Positions 19,434-29,007 of a stretch of DNA of 64,000 nt are shown here, one piece after another; the first letter of the stretch is position 1; the number at the start of each line of letters is the position of its first letter. The stretch is from NCBI GenBank assembly GCA_013298125.1, contig JAAFJP010000001.1, forward strand, positions 124,001 through 188,000, given 5' to 3'. A model generated the notes under the pieces. That model had not been told where the DNA came from and did not search any database. It worked only from the letters and a program-made list of their open reading frames with translations. Made by a program: the position numbers and the translations under genes. Source of the stretch: Cytophagales bacterium. GTDB taxonomy: Bacteria > Bacteroidota > Bacteroidia > Cytophagales > Spirosomataceae.

Positions 19434-21956
19434 ATGATTAATTTGAAGAAAACTGGACTAATGCTTGTGCTGGCATTGCTGGTAGTTGCTAAAACATTCT
19501 CTCAGTCTTTGAAAGACGCAGAGTATGAGTTTAACAAAATGAGCTACCTCAACGCCGCCGAAATGTTCGAGCAGGTTTTGAAAGGAAAACTTTCCGATTC
19601 AGAAAAGCAGTCGGCTCGTATGAAATTGGCTTATGCCTATCGCCAAATTCATGACTCGCAAAATGCGGAGCGAGTTTATAGAGAATTAATCAGTGGAGGT
19701 TCTCAACTTTCAGGCGATGCCTCGAAAGCGTATTTGTACTATGCCCAAGCATTGGCTTCAAACGGCAAGTATAAAGATGCACAAGAAGCCTACGAAAAAT
19801 ATTCAAAAGTAGAATCAGCCGATAAACGTAGTGGTGGTTTTCAAAAGCTCTATAAAAATGTAGAGACTTTGAATAAAAATGCCGCTTGCTACAAAGTGGA
19901 CTACCTTTCTATCAACTCAGACAAGGCTGATTTTAGCCCAATGTACTACAAAAATGGTCTGGTTTTCAATTCAAGTCGTACCGAAGGCACGGGTCTAAAA
20001 CGTGTATTCTGTTGGGATAATTCTCGTTTCTTGGATATGTACTATCTTACTGACCTTACTCAGTTGACTTCTTCGGCCGCTGGTTTAGGTGGTTCAGGAG
20101 CTAATAAAACGGCTTCAAGAGGTACAGAAAGAGTAGTAGGTTCAGACGAATATACTGCCCCAACTGCCAATGATACAAGAACAGTAGGAACGTTTGGTGG
20201 GACAAATATCTATCAAGGATATGGCTATTCAGAGACACCTCAAACGAAAACACAGAGATTTAGTAAAACATTAAATTCTAAGTATCACGAAGGTCCAATG
20301 ACTTTTTCGAGTGATGGTAAGAAAGTTATATTCACACGTAACAACTATACAAACGGAAAATATAAAACCTCTTCTGATAAAATCAATAAGCTGAAAATTT
20401 ATACAGCCGACGACAAAGGAGCTGGTCAATGGAATAATATAAAAGAAGTACCTTTCAATTCTAACGAATATTCAACAGGACATCCATCTCTTTCAAAAGA
20501 TGATAAATTGATGTATTTTGTGTCGGATATGCCAGGAGGTTTTGGAGGAACGGATTTGTACGTAGTTCAATACAACGGTGGAGCTTTTGGAACACCAGTA
20601 AATTTAGGTCCAGAAATCAATACCGCAGGAAACGAAATGTTCCCGTTTGTGGACGAAAGAGGAAACCTTTATTTTTCTTCTGACGGACACGCTGGTTTGG
20701 GTGATTTAGATATTTTCTATGCTCAATTGACAGATGGTTCAAAATTGAAGGGAAAAATCAAAAATATGGGTACGCCTGTCAATTCAAGCAAAGATGACTT
20801 CGGTTTCATTGCAGACGGCGAGCGTAAAATGGGTTATTTGTCTTCAAATCGTAAGCGTGGAGGAACTGATGATGATATTTATCGTTTCACTCGTGATTGT
20901 GATGAAAAACCAGATTGCGAAGAAGTACAAATCATTGTCTATGATGCAGAATCAAAAATGCCTTTGGATAATGCAGACGTAGCCGTTACGGTGGATGGTA
21001 AAACTGAAATGAAGAAAACGGATTCAAACGGAACTGTTAAAATCTGTGTAGAAGAAGGTAAAGAATGTGAATTGAAAGCAAGCCGTGAAGGATATTTACC
21101 AAACACAGTAGCTTGTAAAGAAGGAGAAGCAACCGTTGATATTCCATTATCGAGAATCAAAGACGTAGCTTCCGTTGATAGCAGTTCTGTTCAAGGTGGT
21201 ACAACTACAACGGACGGTTCTTCAACAACTTATTCACAAACAACAACTACTGACGGTGGAACAGCCGTTGATGGAAGTACAGTAGGTTATCAAGGTACAA
21301 CTGGAAACACAATTCCATGCCCTGCGACTAAAACAATTCGTGGACGTGTAACTGCCAATAAAGACAAACGTGCTTTGGGTGGTGTAACAGTAACATTAAG
21401 AAACGAATGTGACGGTTCAACGCAAAGTTTTGTAACAGGTGCTGACGGACGCTATCAATTTGAAATCTGCGAAGGTTGTGACTATACAATCGAAGCGGCA
21501 AAAGATAATTTTGGCTCACGTGGAAACAAAATTAAGAAATTGGGTAAAGGTGGACCAAGAACGGTTAATGCTAATTTGAGTATGTTTGAACAAGGAGACG
21601 TAGTAGCGATTGATAATATTTATTATGACTATGGTAAGTGTAACATCCGTGAAGATGCTTCTCGTGAATTAGACAAATTGGCTTCGATGATGAAACGTTA
21701 CAGATCAATGACCGTTGAGATTCGTTCACACACAGATAGCCGTGCAACGACAGAGTTCAACCAAAAAGTATCAGAAGGACGTTCGCAAGCAGTTAAGAAA
21801 TACTTAGTAAAACGTGGCGTTTCAGCAAGTAGAATCGAAGCATCTGGTTACGGTGAATCTCAATTATTGAACGAATGTGCTGATGGTGTAGAATGTTCAG
21901 AAGAACAACATTCAGCTAACCGTCGTACAGAATTCAAGGTTATTCAATTGAAATAG
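19434..21956 (+). CDS. OmpA family protein with TPR-like N-terminus, PD40/WD40-like beta-propeller repeats and CarboxypepD-reg-like domains
   Basis: 840 aa; GHPSLSKDDKLMYFVSDMPGGFGGTDLYVVQY; C-terminal OmpA motif IRSHTDSRATTEFNQKVSEGRSQAVKKYLVKRGV...NRRTEFKVIQ. Confidence 0.93.
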   Translation: MINLKKTGLMLVLALLVVAKTFSQSLKDAEYEFNKMSYLNAAEMFEQVLKGKLSDSEKQSARMKLAYAYRQIHDSQNAERVYRELISGGSQLSGDASKAYLYYAQALASNGKYKDAQEAYEKYSKVESADKRSGGFQKLYKNVETLNKNAACYKVDYLSINSDKADFSPMYYKNGLVFNSSRTEGTGLKRVFCWDNSRFLDMYYLTDLTQLTSSAAGLGGSGANKTASRGTERVVGSDEYTAPTANDTRTVGTFGGTNIYQGYGYSETPQTKTQRFSKTLNSKYHEGPMTFSSDGKKVIFTRNNYTNGKYKTSSDKINKLKIYTADDKGAGQWNNIKEVPFNSNEYSTGHPSLSKDDKLMYFVSDMPGGFGGTDLYVVQYNGGAFGTPVNLGPEINTAGNEMFPFVDERGNLYFSSDGHAGLGDLDIFYAQLTDGSKLKGKIKNMGTPVNSSKDDFGFIADGERKMGYLSSNRKRGGTDDDIYRFTRDCDEKPDCEEVQIIVYDAESKMPLDNADVAVTVDGKTEMKKTDSNGTVKICVEEGKECELKASREGYLPNTVACKEGEATVDIPLSRIKDVASVDSSSVQGGTTTTDGSSTTYSQTTTTDGGTAVDGSTVGYQGTTGNTIPCPATKTIRGRVTANKDKRALGGVTVTLRNECDGSTQSFVTGADGRYQFEICEGCDYTIEAAKDNFGSRGNKIKKLGKGGPRTVNANLSMFEQGDVVAIDNIYYDYGKCNIREDASRELDKLASMMKRYRSMTVEIRSHTDSRATTEFNQKVSEGRSQAVKKYLVKRGVSASRIEASGYGESQLLNECADGVECSEEQHSANRRTEFKVIQLK

Positions 21957-21986
21957 AACAAAGTAAGGATTAATTTAATAAATAAT

Positions 21987-22022
21987 GAAATGCCTCAGTC
22001 GAAAGATTGGGGCATTTTTTCG
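21987..22022 (+). terminator. Rho-independent terminator
   Basis: AAATGCCTCAGTCGAAAGATTGGGGCATTTTTTCG after the OmpA stop. Confidence 0.75.
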
Positions 22023-22172
22023 TTCAAATAAACCAGACAGAAATGTCATTCGTTATGAGTACATTTAAGGAATTTATATGTTTTATCATAGAGTTTTGTA
22101 TGCAAAATGTCTTCTAAATTGAGCAAATACAATTTTAACCATAAAACCATTATCCAATCACTCATAATCACC

Positions 22173-23645
22173 ATGAAAAAGAAACAATTAACCCAGAGTT
22201 TTATCATTTTTTTAGGAATATTTATTTCTAATTTTTCGATAAATGCCCAAAAGAAATTTACTTGGGTAAGTACTACCGAAAATCAGGCTTGGGTGGTTCG
22301 TAAAAATATTCCAAAAGCAACTATCACTCCGAATCAAACTATCGTTTTGAATCCTTCGGAGGTTCTCCAAACCATGGAGGGCTTCGGAACTTGCTTTAAT
22401 GAAGCGGGCTGGTTTTCCTTACAATTATTACCCCAAAAAGACCAAGACTACATCTTCAAAGAACTATTTGCACCAAATACAGGGGCAAACCTAACGCTTT
22501 GTAGGATGCCTTTGGGAGCAAACGATTTTTCAAAAGATTGGTACTCGTTCAACGAAACGGAAGGTGATTTTGAGATGAAAAATTTTAGCATTACTAATGA
22601 TTTGAACAGCTTAGTCCCATACATTCACAAGGCACAGAGTTATAATCCTAAAATCAAAATTTGGGCTTCACCGTGGTCGCCTCCGTCTTGGATGAAATAC
22701 AATAAACACTATGCTGCCAAAAGCCTGATCAAAGGCGTAACTAACAATGAATCAGAGGAATGGGGGATTTATTTTGCAGGAATAAATAACGGATTGCCAC
22801 AAGATAGAGAAGGTAAAGAAGGGCAAAATATGTTTATTCAAGAAGAACCTTACTTCAAAGCCTACGCCAAGTATTTTGGAAAATTTGTGAGTGCCTATCG
22901 TGAACAAAACATCAATATCAGCATGGTGATGCCTCAAAACGAATTTAATTCTGCCCAACCCTTCCCAAGTTGTACTTGGACTGCGGCGGGGTTAAACAAA
23001 TTTATCAAATACCTTGGTCCTGAGATGAAAGCCCAAAATGTGGATGTATTTTTTGGAACAATGGAAAGACCAAAGTTTGAGTTGGTGGATAGTATCTTGA
23101 CCAGTCCAGACGGGCGTGAGTACATAAAAGGCGTTGGTTTTCAGTGGGATGGCAAAGGAGCTATTGCCAAGATTCATGAGCGTTATCCTAATCTAAAACT
23201 TTATCAGTCAGAACAGGAATGTGGCAATGGCAAAAATAACTGGAAATATGCCAAACACACGTGGGATTTGATGAAACACTACATCGGCAATGGTGCAAGT
23301 GCTTATATGTACTGGAATACAAGTTTATTGAAAGGCTCAATCAGCCGTTGGGGATGGAAACAAAACTCCATGATAAGCGTTGATGAAAACACGAAAACTT
23401 ATCAGTTTAACTACGATTATTATGCCTTCAAACACCTAAGTCACTTTGTGAAACCAGGGTCAAAACTCTTGAAGGCTTCGAGCGAATATAAAAACGTTTT
23501 AGCATTCATAACGCCTGAAAATCAAGTAGTTATTGTGATTCATAATAACCAATCACAAGCTGTCGTAATGAATGTAAAGGTAGGAAATAAAAGTATTACA
23601 CCTACGTTGGCAGCGGATTCGTTTAATACTTTTTTGTTGAAATAG
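22173..23645 (+). CDS. Glycoside hydrolase family 30 (glucosylceramidase-like); start re-called from 22107 to 22173
   Basis: MEGFGTCFNEAGWFSLQLL, LCRMPLGANDFS, WASPWSPPSWMK, GVGFQWDGKGAI; signal peptide begins MKKKQLTQSFIIFLGIF. Confidence 0.9.
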   Translation: MKKKQLTQSFIIFLGIFISNFSINAQKKFTWVSTTENQAWVVRKNIPKATITPNQTIVLNPSEVLQTMEGFGTCFNEAGWFSLQLLPQKDQDYIFKELFAPNTGANLTLCRMPLGANDFSKDWYSFNETEGDFEMKNFSITNDLNSLVPYIHKAQSYNPKIKIWASPWSPPSWMKYNKHYAAKSLIKGVTNNESEEWGIYFAGINNGLPQDREGKEGQNMFIQEEPYFKAYAKYFGKFVSAYREQNINISMVMPQNEFNSAQPFPSCTWTAAGLNKFIKYLGPEMKAQNVDVFFGTMERPKFELVDSILTSPDGREYIKGVGFQWDGKGAIAKIHERYPNLKLYQSEQECGNGKNNWKYAKHTWDLMKHYIGNGASAYMYWNTSLLKGSISRWGWKQNSMISVDENTKTYQFNYDYYAFKHLSHFVKPGSKLLKASSEYKNVLAFITPENQVVIVIHNNQSQAVVMNVKVGNKSITPTLAADSFNTFLLK

Positions 23646-23695
23646 TATTGGTGATTAAACGATTTAGTGTTATCAATTAACGTGGTGATTTTCAG

Positions 23696-23737
23696 AACCA
23701 AGTGTATCTATTGTGATAGGCATACTTGGTTTTTTTA
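23696..23737 (+). terminator. Rho-independent terminator-like hairpin
   Basis: AACCAAGTGTATCTATTGTGATAGGCATACTTGGTTTTTTT. Confidence 0.65.
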
Positions 23738-23766
23738 TGTAAATTAGTATCAATAAAGTTAAACTC

Positions 23767-24444
23767 ATGTATATAGACTTCCATACCCACAAACCCATAT
23801 TCAGTTCCAACTCAGAGGTTTTGGAGGTGATTTCTATGCACAAAATGGTAAAATATGAAAACGAATATTTCACCGTAGGACATCATCCTTGGTGGACAGA
23901 AGCACCGCTTTCGGAAGGAGATTTACAGAATTTAGAGGCTTTATTATTGGATAAATTTTGCCTCGGAATTGGGGAATCAGGATTAGATAAGTTGAAAGGG
24001 GCTTCCAAAGAAATTCAGGAAGAGGTCTTTTATCAACACATCATGCTGGCGAATAAACATAATGTTCCCCTCATTATCCATTGTGTGAGACAGTATGACC
24101 AAGTAATTAATTTTAGAAAAAAATACGGAAAAACACCTTGGGTGATTCACGGTTTTAGAAGAAATACTCAGTTAGCAAAATCCCTCATCGACCAAGGAAT
24201 TATAGTTTCGGTAAGTCCGTTTGAAAATATGAATGAGAGTTTTGTAGAAATGCTAAAACACTTACCCTCAGACACTTATTTCATTGAAACGGATAGTGAA
24301 TATTCTCTAAACATCATGCAACGTTATCAAATTATGGCTGATTTGAAAGGGATTAATTTGGAAGATTTAAAGGTACAGATGATGGAGAATTTTAATGCGT
24401 TTTTTGCTTGGAAGGGGGTTGGTTTTACAAAATTAGCGTATTAA
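23767..24444 (+). CDS. TatD family hydrolase
   Basis: MYIDFHTHKP, VGHHPWW, GIGESGLD, IIHCVR, HGFRRN, FIETDSEY. Confidence 0.9.
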   Translation: MYIDFHTHKPIFSSNSEVLEVISMHKMVKYENEYFTVGHHPWWTEAPLSEGDLQNLEALLLDKFCLGIGESGLDKLKGASKEIQEEVFYQHIMLANKHNVPLIIHCVRQYDQVINFRKKYGKTPWVIHGFRRNTQLAKSLIDQGIIVSVSPFENMNESFVEMLKHLPSDTYFIETDSEYSLNIMQRYQIMADLKGINLEDLKVQMMENFNAFFAWKGVGFTKLAY

Positions 24445-24993
24445 ATTCCTCATCCTCAACTCGCTCAAAGTTCTGTTCAAACTCCGCAAAGTTATCCCTA
24501 AGTAATTGGCAATATCTAACTTCGGTATCGTCTCAAATATCCCAGGAAATTCTTTTTGAATTCGTAATAAATTCATCTCTACATCATTCGACTGATTATG
24601 AGCGTGACGTAGGGCTTTGTAATGTATTTTGGCAGATAAAGCCTTTAAAATCAAATGATTGAAAATTTTGTCTTTATCCAAAAAGTGTTTGAAATTCTCT
24701 TCTGAAATTTTATAAACTGATAATTCTGTAACCGCTGAAACCCCACAAACACTAACGTGATTGTTAATAATTTCGATTTCTCCCACAATTTCCCCTTCTC
24801 CAAAAAACTCTTCCACAAAGTCATTTCCATTCTCGTTAGTCAAAAAACATTTGGCAATACCTGACTTGATAATATAGACAGTATTTACACGTTTCCCTTG
24901 TCCAATGAGGGTTTGATGGGGAAGATAGGTTTGTGGATCTGAATTAAGATTTTTCTTGACATAATCCAGTAATTCTTGATTAGTTCTAATCAT
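24433..24993 (-). CDS. Crp/Fnr family transcriptional regulator; start re-called from 25110 to 24993
   Basis: Cyclic-nucleotide-binding-like domain (GQGKRVNTVYIIKSGIAKCFLTNENGNDFVEEFFGEGEIVGEIE) and C-terminal HTH (IANYLGITLRSLNRTLSELR); the upstream extension is encoded by an inverted repeat. Confidence 0.88.
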   Translation of the reverse strand: MIRTNQELLDYVKKNLNSDPQTYLPHQTLIGQGKRVNTVYIIKSGIAKCFLTNENGNDFVEEFFGEGEIVGEIEIINNHVSVCGVSAVTELSVYKISEENFKHFLDKDKIFNHLILKALSAKIHYKALRHAHNQSNDVEMNLLRIQKEFPGIFETIPKLDIANYLGITLRSLNRTLSELRMRNLIR

Positions 24994-25091
24994 TTTTTTA
25001 TCGTTGAGACAAATGTCCTTTACTGATGTTGAAATTAGTATTTTCTTTGCAGTGTTCAAAATAAAAGGCTGTTGGATATTTTGTGGTACTG

Positions 25092-25156
25092 TGGTAGGGA
25101 CGAATAGCATTCGTCCTTTCTATGAGACTGCGGACGAATGCTATTCGTCCCTACCA
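25092..25156. repeat. Perfect 25-bp inverted repeat (MITE/REP-like, GGACGAATGCTATTCGTCCCTACCA family)
   Basis: 25092-25116 and 25132-25156 are exact reverse complements with a 15-nt loop. Confidence 0.92.
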
Positions 25157-25184
25157 TAAAAACAGCCAAAGAAAAATCAAAACC

Positions 25185-25778
25185 ATGCAAACAGACAGAT
25201 TATCCAAACAAATAGAATTTATCAAAGAAATTGATAAAATCAAATACATCCAAAGGAGAACCAAACTCATCAACAGTGACCGTCACGAAAATGATGCAGA
25301 ACACAGTTGGCATTTGGCAATGATGACCATTGTTTTGGCAGAATATTCCAACACGCCAATCGATGTATTAAAAGTGTTGAAAATGGTCTTAATCCACGAC
25401 ATTGTGGAGATTGACACAGGTGATGTTTTCCTCCACGATACCACAAAAAATCACGACAATACCGACGAAGAAACCACTGCGGCAAAACGCATTTTTGGAA
25501 TGCTTCCACCCGAACAAGCCGAGGAATTTATTATCGTTTGGGAGGAGTTTGAGGAGGGAGAAACCAATGAAGCCAAATTCGCCAAAGCGATGGATAGGTT
25601 TGAACCCCTATTACAAAATGCCTCAAATAAAGGCGGTACTTGGGCAGAGTATAATGTTGATTATCAGAGGGTTATCGATACAGCATTTAAAATCAAAAAA
25701 GGCTCTGAGACGATTTGGAGCTACACAGAAGACCTTTTGAATAAATCTGTCGAGGAAGGGATATTGTTGAAAAGATAA
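25185..25778 (+). CDS. HD domain-containing protein (YfbR-like hydrolase); start re-called from 25122 to 25185
   Basis: HENDAEHSWHLAMMTIVLAEY...VLIHDIVEIDTGDVFLHD: HD-superfamily metal motif. Confidence 0.9.
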   Translation: MQTDRLSKQIEFIKEIDKIKYIQRRTKLINSDRHENDAEHSWHLAMMTIVLAEYSNTPIDVLKVLKMVLIHDIVEIDTGDVFLHDTTKNHDNTDEETTAAKRIFGMLPPEQAEEFIIVWEEFEEGETNEAKFAKAMDRFEPLLQNASNKGGTWAEYNVDYQRVIDTAFKIKKGSETIWSYTEDLLNKSVEEGILLKR

Positions 25779-25802
25779 TGGAATACTAACTCATATTTTT
25801 GG

Positions 25803-25981
25803 GTGCATGAATAAGTGCAGGTCATTCTTTTTTTACCCCCAACGGATTGAAATCCGTTGTTAGGAAATAGGTCATTCCTACGGAATTTTGTCGCTTTAAA
25901 TAAGTCCCAGAGGGACGACTCATATCCTAACAACGGATTTTAATCCGTTGAAAATCGGAATACTTGCACTTATTCGTACAC
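25803..25981. repeat. MITE-like palindromic element with outer TIR (GTGCATGAATAAGTGCA / TGCACTTATTCGTACAC) and an inner CAACGGATTGAAATCCGTTG inverted repeat
   Basis: Outer 17-bp arms match 15/17; inner 29-bp arms 25840-25868 / 25922-25950 have two mismatches. Confidence 0.85.
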
Positions 25982-26033
25982 TCAAATTTTCGTTTATCCT
26001 TCTAATTAACAAAACTTTAACAGCAAAAAATGC

Positions 26034-26062
26034 TTGCCTAAATATTGAAAAGCATAACTTTG
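26034..26062 (+). promoter_or_regulatory. Bacteroidota-type sigma-A promoter (-33 TTG / -7 TAnnTTTG)
   Basis: TTGCCTAAATATTGAAAAGCATAACTTTG, 25 bp upstream of the DUF2911 gene start. Confidence 0.55.
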
Positions 26063-26087
26063 CGGTTCAACAAAATCTCAACAAAAT

Positions 26088-26927
26088 ATGAAAAAATTAT
26101 TCTTTACATTATCTCTGTTATTTGTGGGCGTACTGACCCAAGCACAAATAAAAACGCCTAATGCAAGCCCCAGTGCAAGCGTTATCCAAGAAATTGGTTT
26201 AGGCAAAGCCACCATCGAGTATTCTCGTCCATCATTAAAAGGGCGTAAAATGTTTGGGGCGGAGTTGATTCCTTATGGTAAAATTTGGAGAACGGGAGCA
26301 AACAAAATCCCAAGTTTGATTTTATCGCAAGACATGACCATTGAAGGAAAGAAAATATCGGCGGGTACTTATGGTATAGCTACCGTTCCAAATGCTACGG
26401 AGTGGACAATCATTATCACCAAAAATGCTGAACAATGGGGCGTGTATGAATACAAGGAAGCGGAGGACTTGATGCGTTTCAACGTGAAAGCTGAAAAGTT
26501 AATGAACAAAGAAGAGTATTTTACGATGGGTTTCAGCGACTTTACGCCAACGAGTGCCTCGGTTGTGATTGCGTGGGAAAACACACAAGTAAAATTTAAA
26601 CTTGCCCAAGACCCAAGCGAAACCATCATGGCAGATATTAAGGCAAAAACGGCTGAAAAGGATGTAAATACTGAGACATTGCAAGGGGCTGCCAACTATT
26701 ACCTTGAAAATGGTAAAGATTTGAATCAGGCAATGGAATGGGCAAACAAGGTTGTGGAGAAGGATAAACAATATTGGACATTGGCTTTGAGAGCGAAAAT
26801 TGCTCAAAAATTAGGCAAATGTGAAATTGCCAAAGAAGATGCCAAAGTGGGCATTGAATTAGCTAAGAAAGAAAACGATAATTCATACGTGATGACATTG
26901 AGCAAAATATTGGCTACTTGTAAGTAG
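26088..26927 (+). CDS. DUF2911 domain-containing protein
   Basis: SASVIQEIGLGKATIEYSRPSLKGRKMFGAELIPYGKIWRTGANKIPSLILSQDMTIEGKKISAGTYGI. Confidence 0.9.
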   Translation: MKKLFFTLSLLFVGVLTQAQIKTPNASPSASVIQEIGLGKATIEYSRPSLKGRKMFGAELIPYGKIWRTGANKIPSLILSQDMTIEGKKISAGTYGIATVPNATEWTIIITKNAEQWGVYEYKEAEDLMRFNVKAEKLMNKEEYFTMGFSDFTPTSASVVIAWENTQVKFKLAQDPSETIMADIKAKTAEKDVNTETLQGAANYYLENGKDLNQAMEWANKVVEKDKQYWTLALRAKIAQKLGKCEIAKEDAKVGIELAKKENDNSYVMTLSKILATCK

Positions 26928-27048
26928 TTGTTAAGTTTTAAGTCGATAAGTTGTTAAGTTAAAAATGACACACAAGTTGCTGATTAACAAAAAGTTATAG
27001 ATAATTTTTAGATTTAAAATAACATAAATTATTACTCAAAAAATACTT

Positions 27049-27085
27049 AAAGAGATTGCTGTTTGTTCGGCAATCTCTTTTTTGT
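27049..27085 (+). terminator. Rho-independent terminator
   Basis: AAAGAGATTGCTGTTTGTTCGGCAATCTCTTTTTTGTT. Confidence 0.75.
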
Positions 27086-27098
27086 TGGTAACTAATTG

Positions 27099-27740
27099 TC
27101 AGACCTGTTTCGAGAATTTTCTGTAATAATAAATGATAAAACCTATTTGTAAGATGGTACAAAAAACAGCGGGTAAAATCTGGCTATAAGGCTTATACAT
27201 ATACAAAACTGAACCTGAGAAAGCTGATAATAATCCAGAAAATGCTCCAATCATTTTATAGATATGTTCATAAAACCATAATCTTTGATACTTGGTTTTT
27301 GGGATAAAATATCTCAAAAAATCATATAAAATTATGATTAATAAGCCTCCTACGGTGCTGTAAATAACCACTGGATTCCATATCATGCCAATGGTTTTGA
27401 AGTAGTATAAAAAATAAAAAACGGTACTTACGGACAATATAGCAACTATTATGTCAAGCATCTTTGGCTCATTAGATTTTGCTTTTATGATTCTGTAACC
27501 CGAAAACCCAACATAACCACTCAGCACGGTAATGACTAATAAAAAGTTATTTCTACCAAAGATAAAAACGCCAAAAAGTGCCGTTAAAATGACGATTGAT
27601 AGAACTGCCAAAAAGACTTTCCCTACTTTTTTATGGAATATTATTCGCTTATTTGATATGATGGCAATGATAGCCAGAATGAGGGCAAATGTCCCTGCGG
27701 TAACGTGAATAAAAATGTTTGATTTATGTAAGATTTCCAT
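27099..27740 (-). CDS. Multi-pass membrane protein, DUF2306-like (start re-called from 27932 to 27740)
   Basis: MEILHKSNIFIHVTAGTFALILAIIAIISNKRIIFHKKVGKVFLAVLSIVILTALFG; several TM helices. Confidence 0.65.
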   Translation of the reverse strand: MEILHKSNIFIHVTAGTFALILAIIAIISNKRIIFHKKVGKVFLAVLSIVILTALFGVFIFGRNNFLLVITVLSGYVGFSGYRIIKAKSNEPKMLDIIVAILSVSTVFYFLYYFKTIGMIWNPVVIYSTVGGLLIIILYDFLRYFIPKTKYQRLWFYEHIYKMIGAFSGLLSAFSGSVLYMYKPYSQILPAVFCTILQIGFIIYYYRKFSKQV

Positions 27741-27763
27741 TATTTTGATTTTAAAATTGTTTA

Positions 27764-28510
27764 CTAATCCATCAAATAAAAAATACAATAAGTCATGCCT
27801 AAATTGAAGGCGGCATGGCAAATTATTGCTCCTAAAATTGACCCAGAAAGTTTTTTGAATTTGAAAAATAAAAGGCTTACCAAAAACATACACAATACCC
27901 AAATGATAGCTGGAATTGTGTAAAACGCCCATTGGTTGTTGATAAAGACTAAGCCAAAATGTGAAATATGAACTAAGGCAAATGCGGAGCTATCAACGAG
28001 AGAGGCATTTCTTTCTCCAATTGATTTTTCAAAACTTGCGTGAATGATTCCTCTGAATAACAGCTCCTCGCCAATAGGACTAAAAGTCATGCCCGTAAAT
28101 GCCATGATTGCAAATAGTATTAGCTTGTCATTTGGATTTATTTGAAGGGGAATTCGATACGATTTACCAATATATTGATACCAATTTTCGTAAGAATTAC
28201 CATAAAGCAACTTTCCTAAAAAATAAATCAATACACTGACTAACAATCCAATAAAAAAAGCGATTAGTAATGATTTGTAGTTTTTGGACTTCTTTATTCC
28301 GATTTTTTCTCTTCCATATTTACTCAAAAAAATAAAGGGTAAAAAGGAAGAAATAGCCATAATATGACCAATATATTCGTAATTCCCAGTAGCATTTGCA
28401 TGCATGACTAATAAGAATCTGGGAATACAAATCAAAAAAAATAAGGTCAATCCGAATTTCCAGTTGAAACTGAAAAGCCTATTCCAAAAAGGTTTTAGTT
28501 CGTTTTCCAT
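27764..28510 (-). CDS. CPBP family intramembrane metalloprotease
   Basis: SPIGEELLFRGIIHASFE (EExxxR motif), HISHF and ICHAAFN motifs. Confidence 0.88.
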   Translation of the reverse strand: MENELKPFWNRLFSFNWKFGLTLFFLICIPRFLLVMHANATGNYEYIGHIMAISSFLPFIFLSKYGREKIGIKKSKNYKSLLIAFFIGLLVSVLIYFLGKLLYGNSYENWYQYIGKSYRIPLQINPNDKLILFAIMAFTGMTFSPIGEELLFRGIIHASFEKSIGERNASLVDSSAFALVHISHFGLVFINNQWAFYTIPAIIWVLCMFLVSLLFFKFKKLSGSILGAIICHAAFNLGMTYCIFYLMD

Positions 28511-28514
28511 ATTC

Positions 28515-28913
28515 TCATTTCATGTTTATTGTTATCGTTTCATCTTTTTCTAAAACAAAAATCATATCTTCAAATTTTGGAGCTGAAAGAGGTGGTCTTA
28601 CATTATTTGAACATCCCCAACTTTCCTTCGGTATCCCCAAAAAATCGGTATCCATTTTCTTATTATTGTTTTCATCGTGATAAGACCGCACAGCATATTT
28701 ACCCGATTTGAGATTCTTGAAAATAGCTTGTGTTTCATTTTCTTCAATCTTTATCCATTGCTGTTGAAGTGATTTTTGGGTTTGGTCTTGTAGCATTACA
28801 TAAGCCAAACCATCATTGTTTTTAAACTTTTTGACATTGACAATCAATGAGATATTTTGGGATTGTGCCGTGAAAGCATAACCCACCAAGAAGGTTGTAA
28901 GTAGTTTTTTCAT
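28515..28913 (-). CDS. DUF2141 domain-containing protein
   Basis: Signal peptide; LKSGKYAVRSYHDENNNKKMDTDFLGIPKESWGCSNN. Confidence 0.88.
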   Translation of the reverse strand: MKKLLTTFLVGYAFTAQSQNISLIVNVKKFKNNDGLAYVMLQDQTQKSLQQQWIKIEENETQAIFKNLKSGKYAVRSYHDENNNKKMDTDFLGIPKESWGCSNNVRPPLSAPKFEDMIFVLEKDETITINMK

Positions 28914-29007
28914 TAGAAATTAAATTTTATTTGAGGCACAAAGGAAGGGACAATCATAGACTCAAATGTCTCGAAAGGTAGGGATGGACTTGTAAATGGG
29001 CGTTTTT

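Noticed and set aside
25270-25509. Antisense and alternative-frame ORFs in the HD-domain gene (25270-25509, 25402-25740)
   Set aside because: Fully contained within a confident HD-domain coding sequence; no independent support.
27741-27932. N-terminal 64 aa of the 277-aa ORF
   Set aside because: Overlaps the 3' end of the CPBP protease gene in another frame; the membrane-protein homology begins at MEILHKSN (27740).
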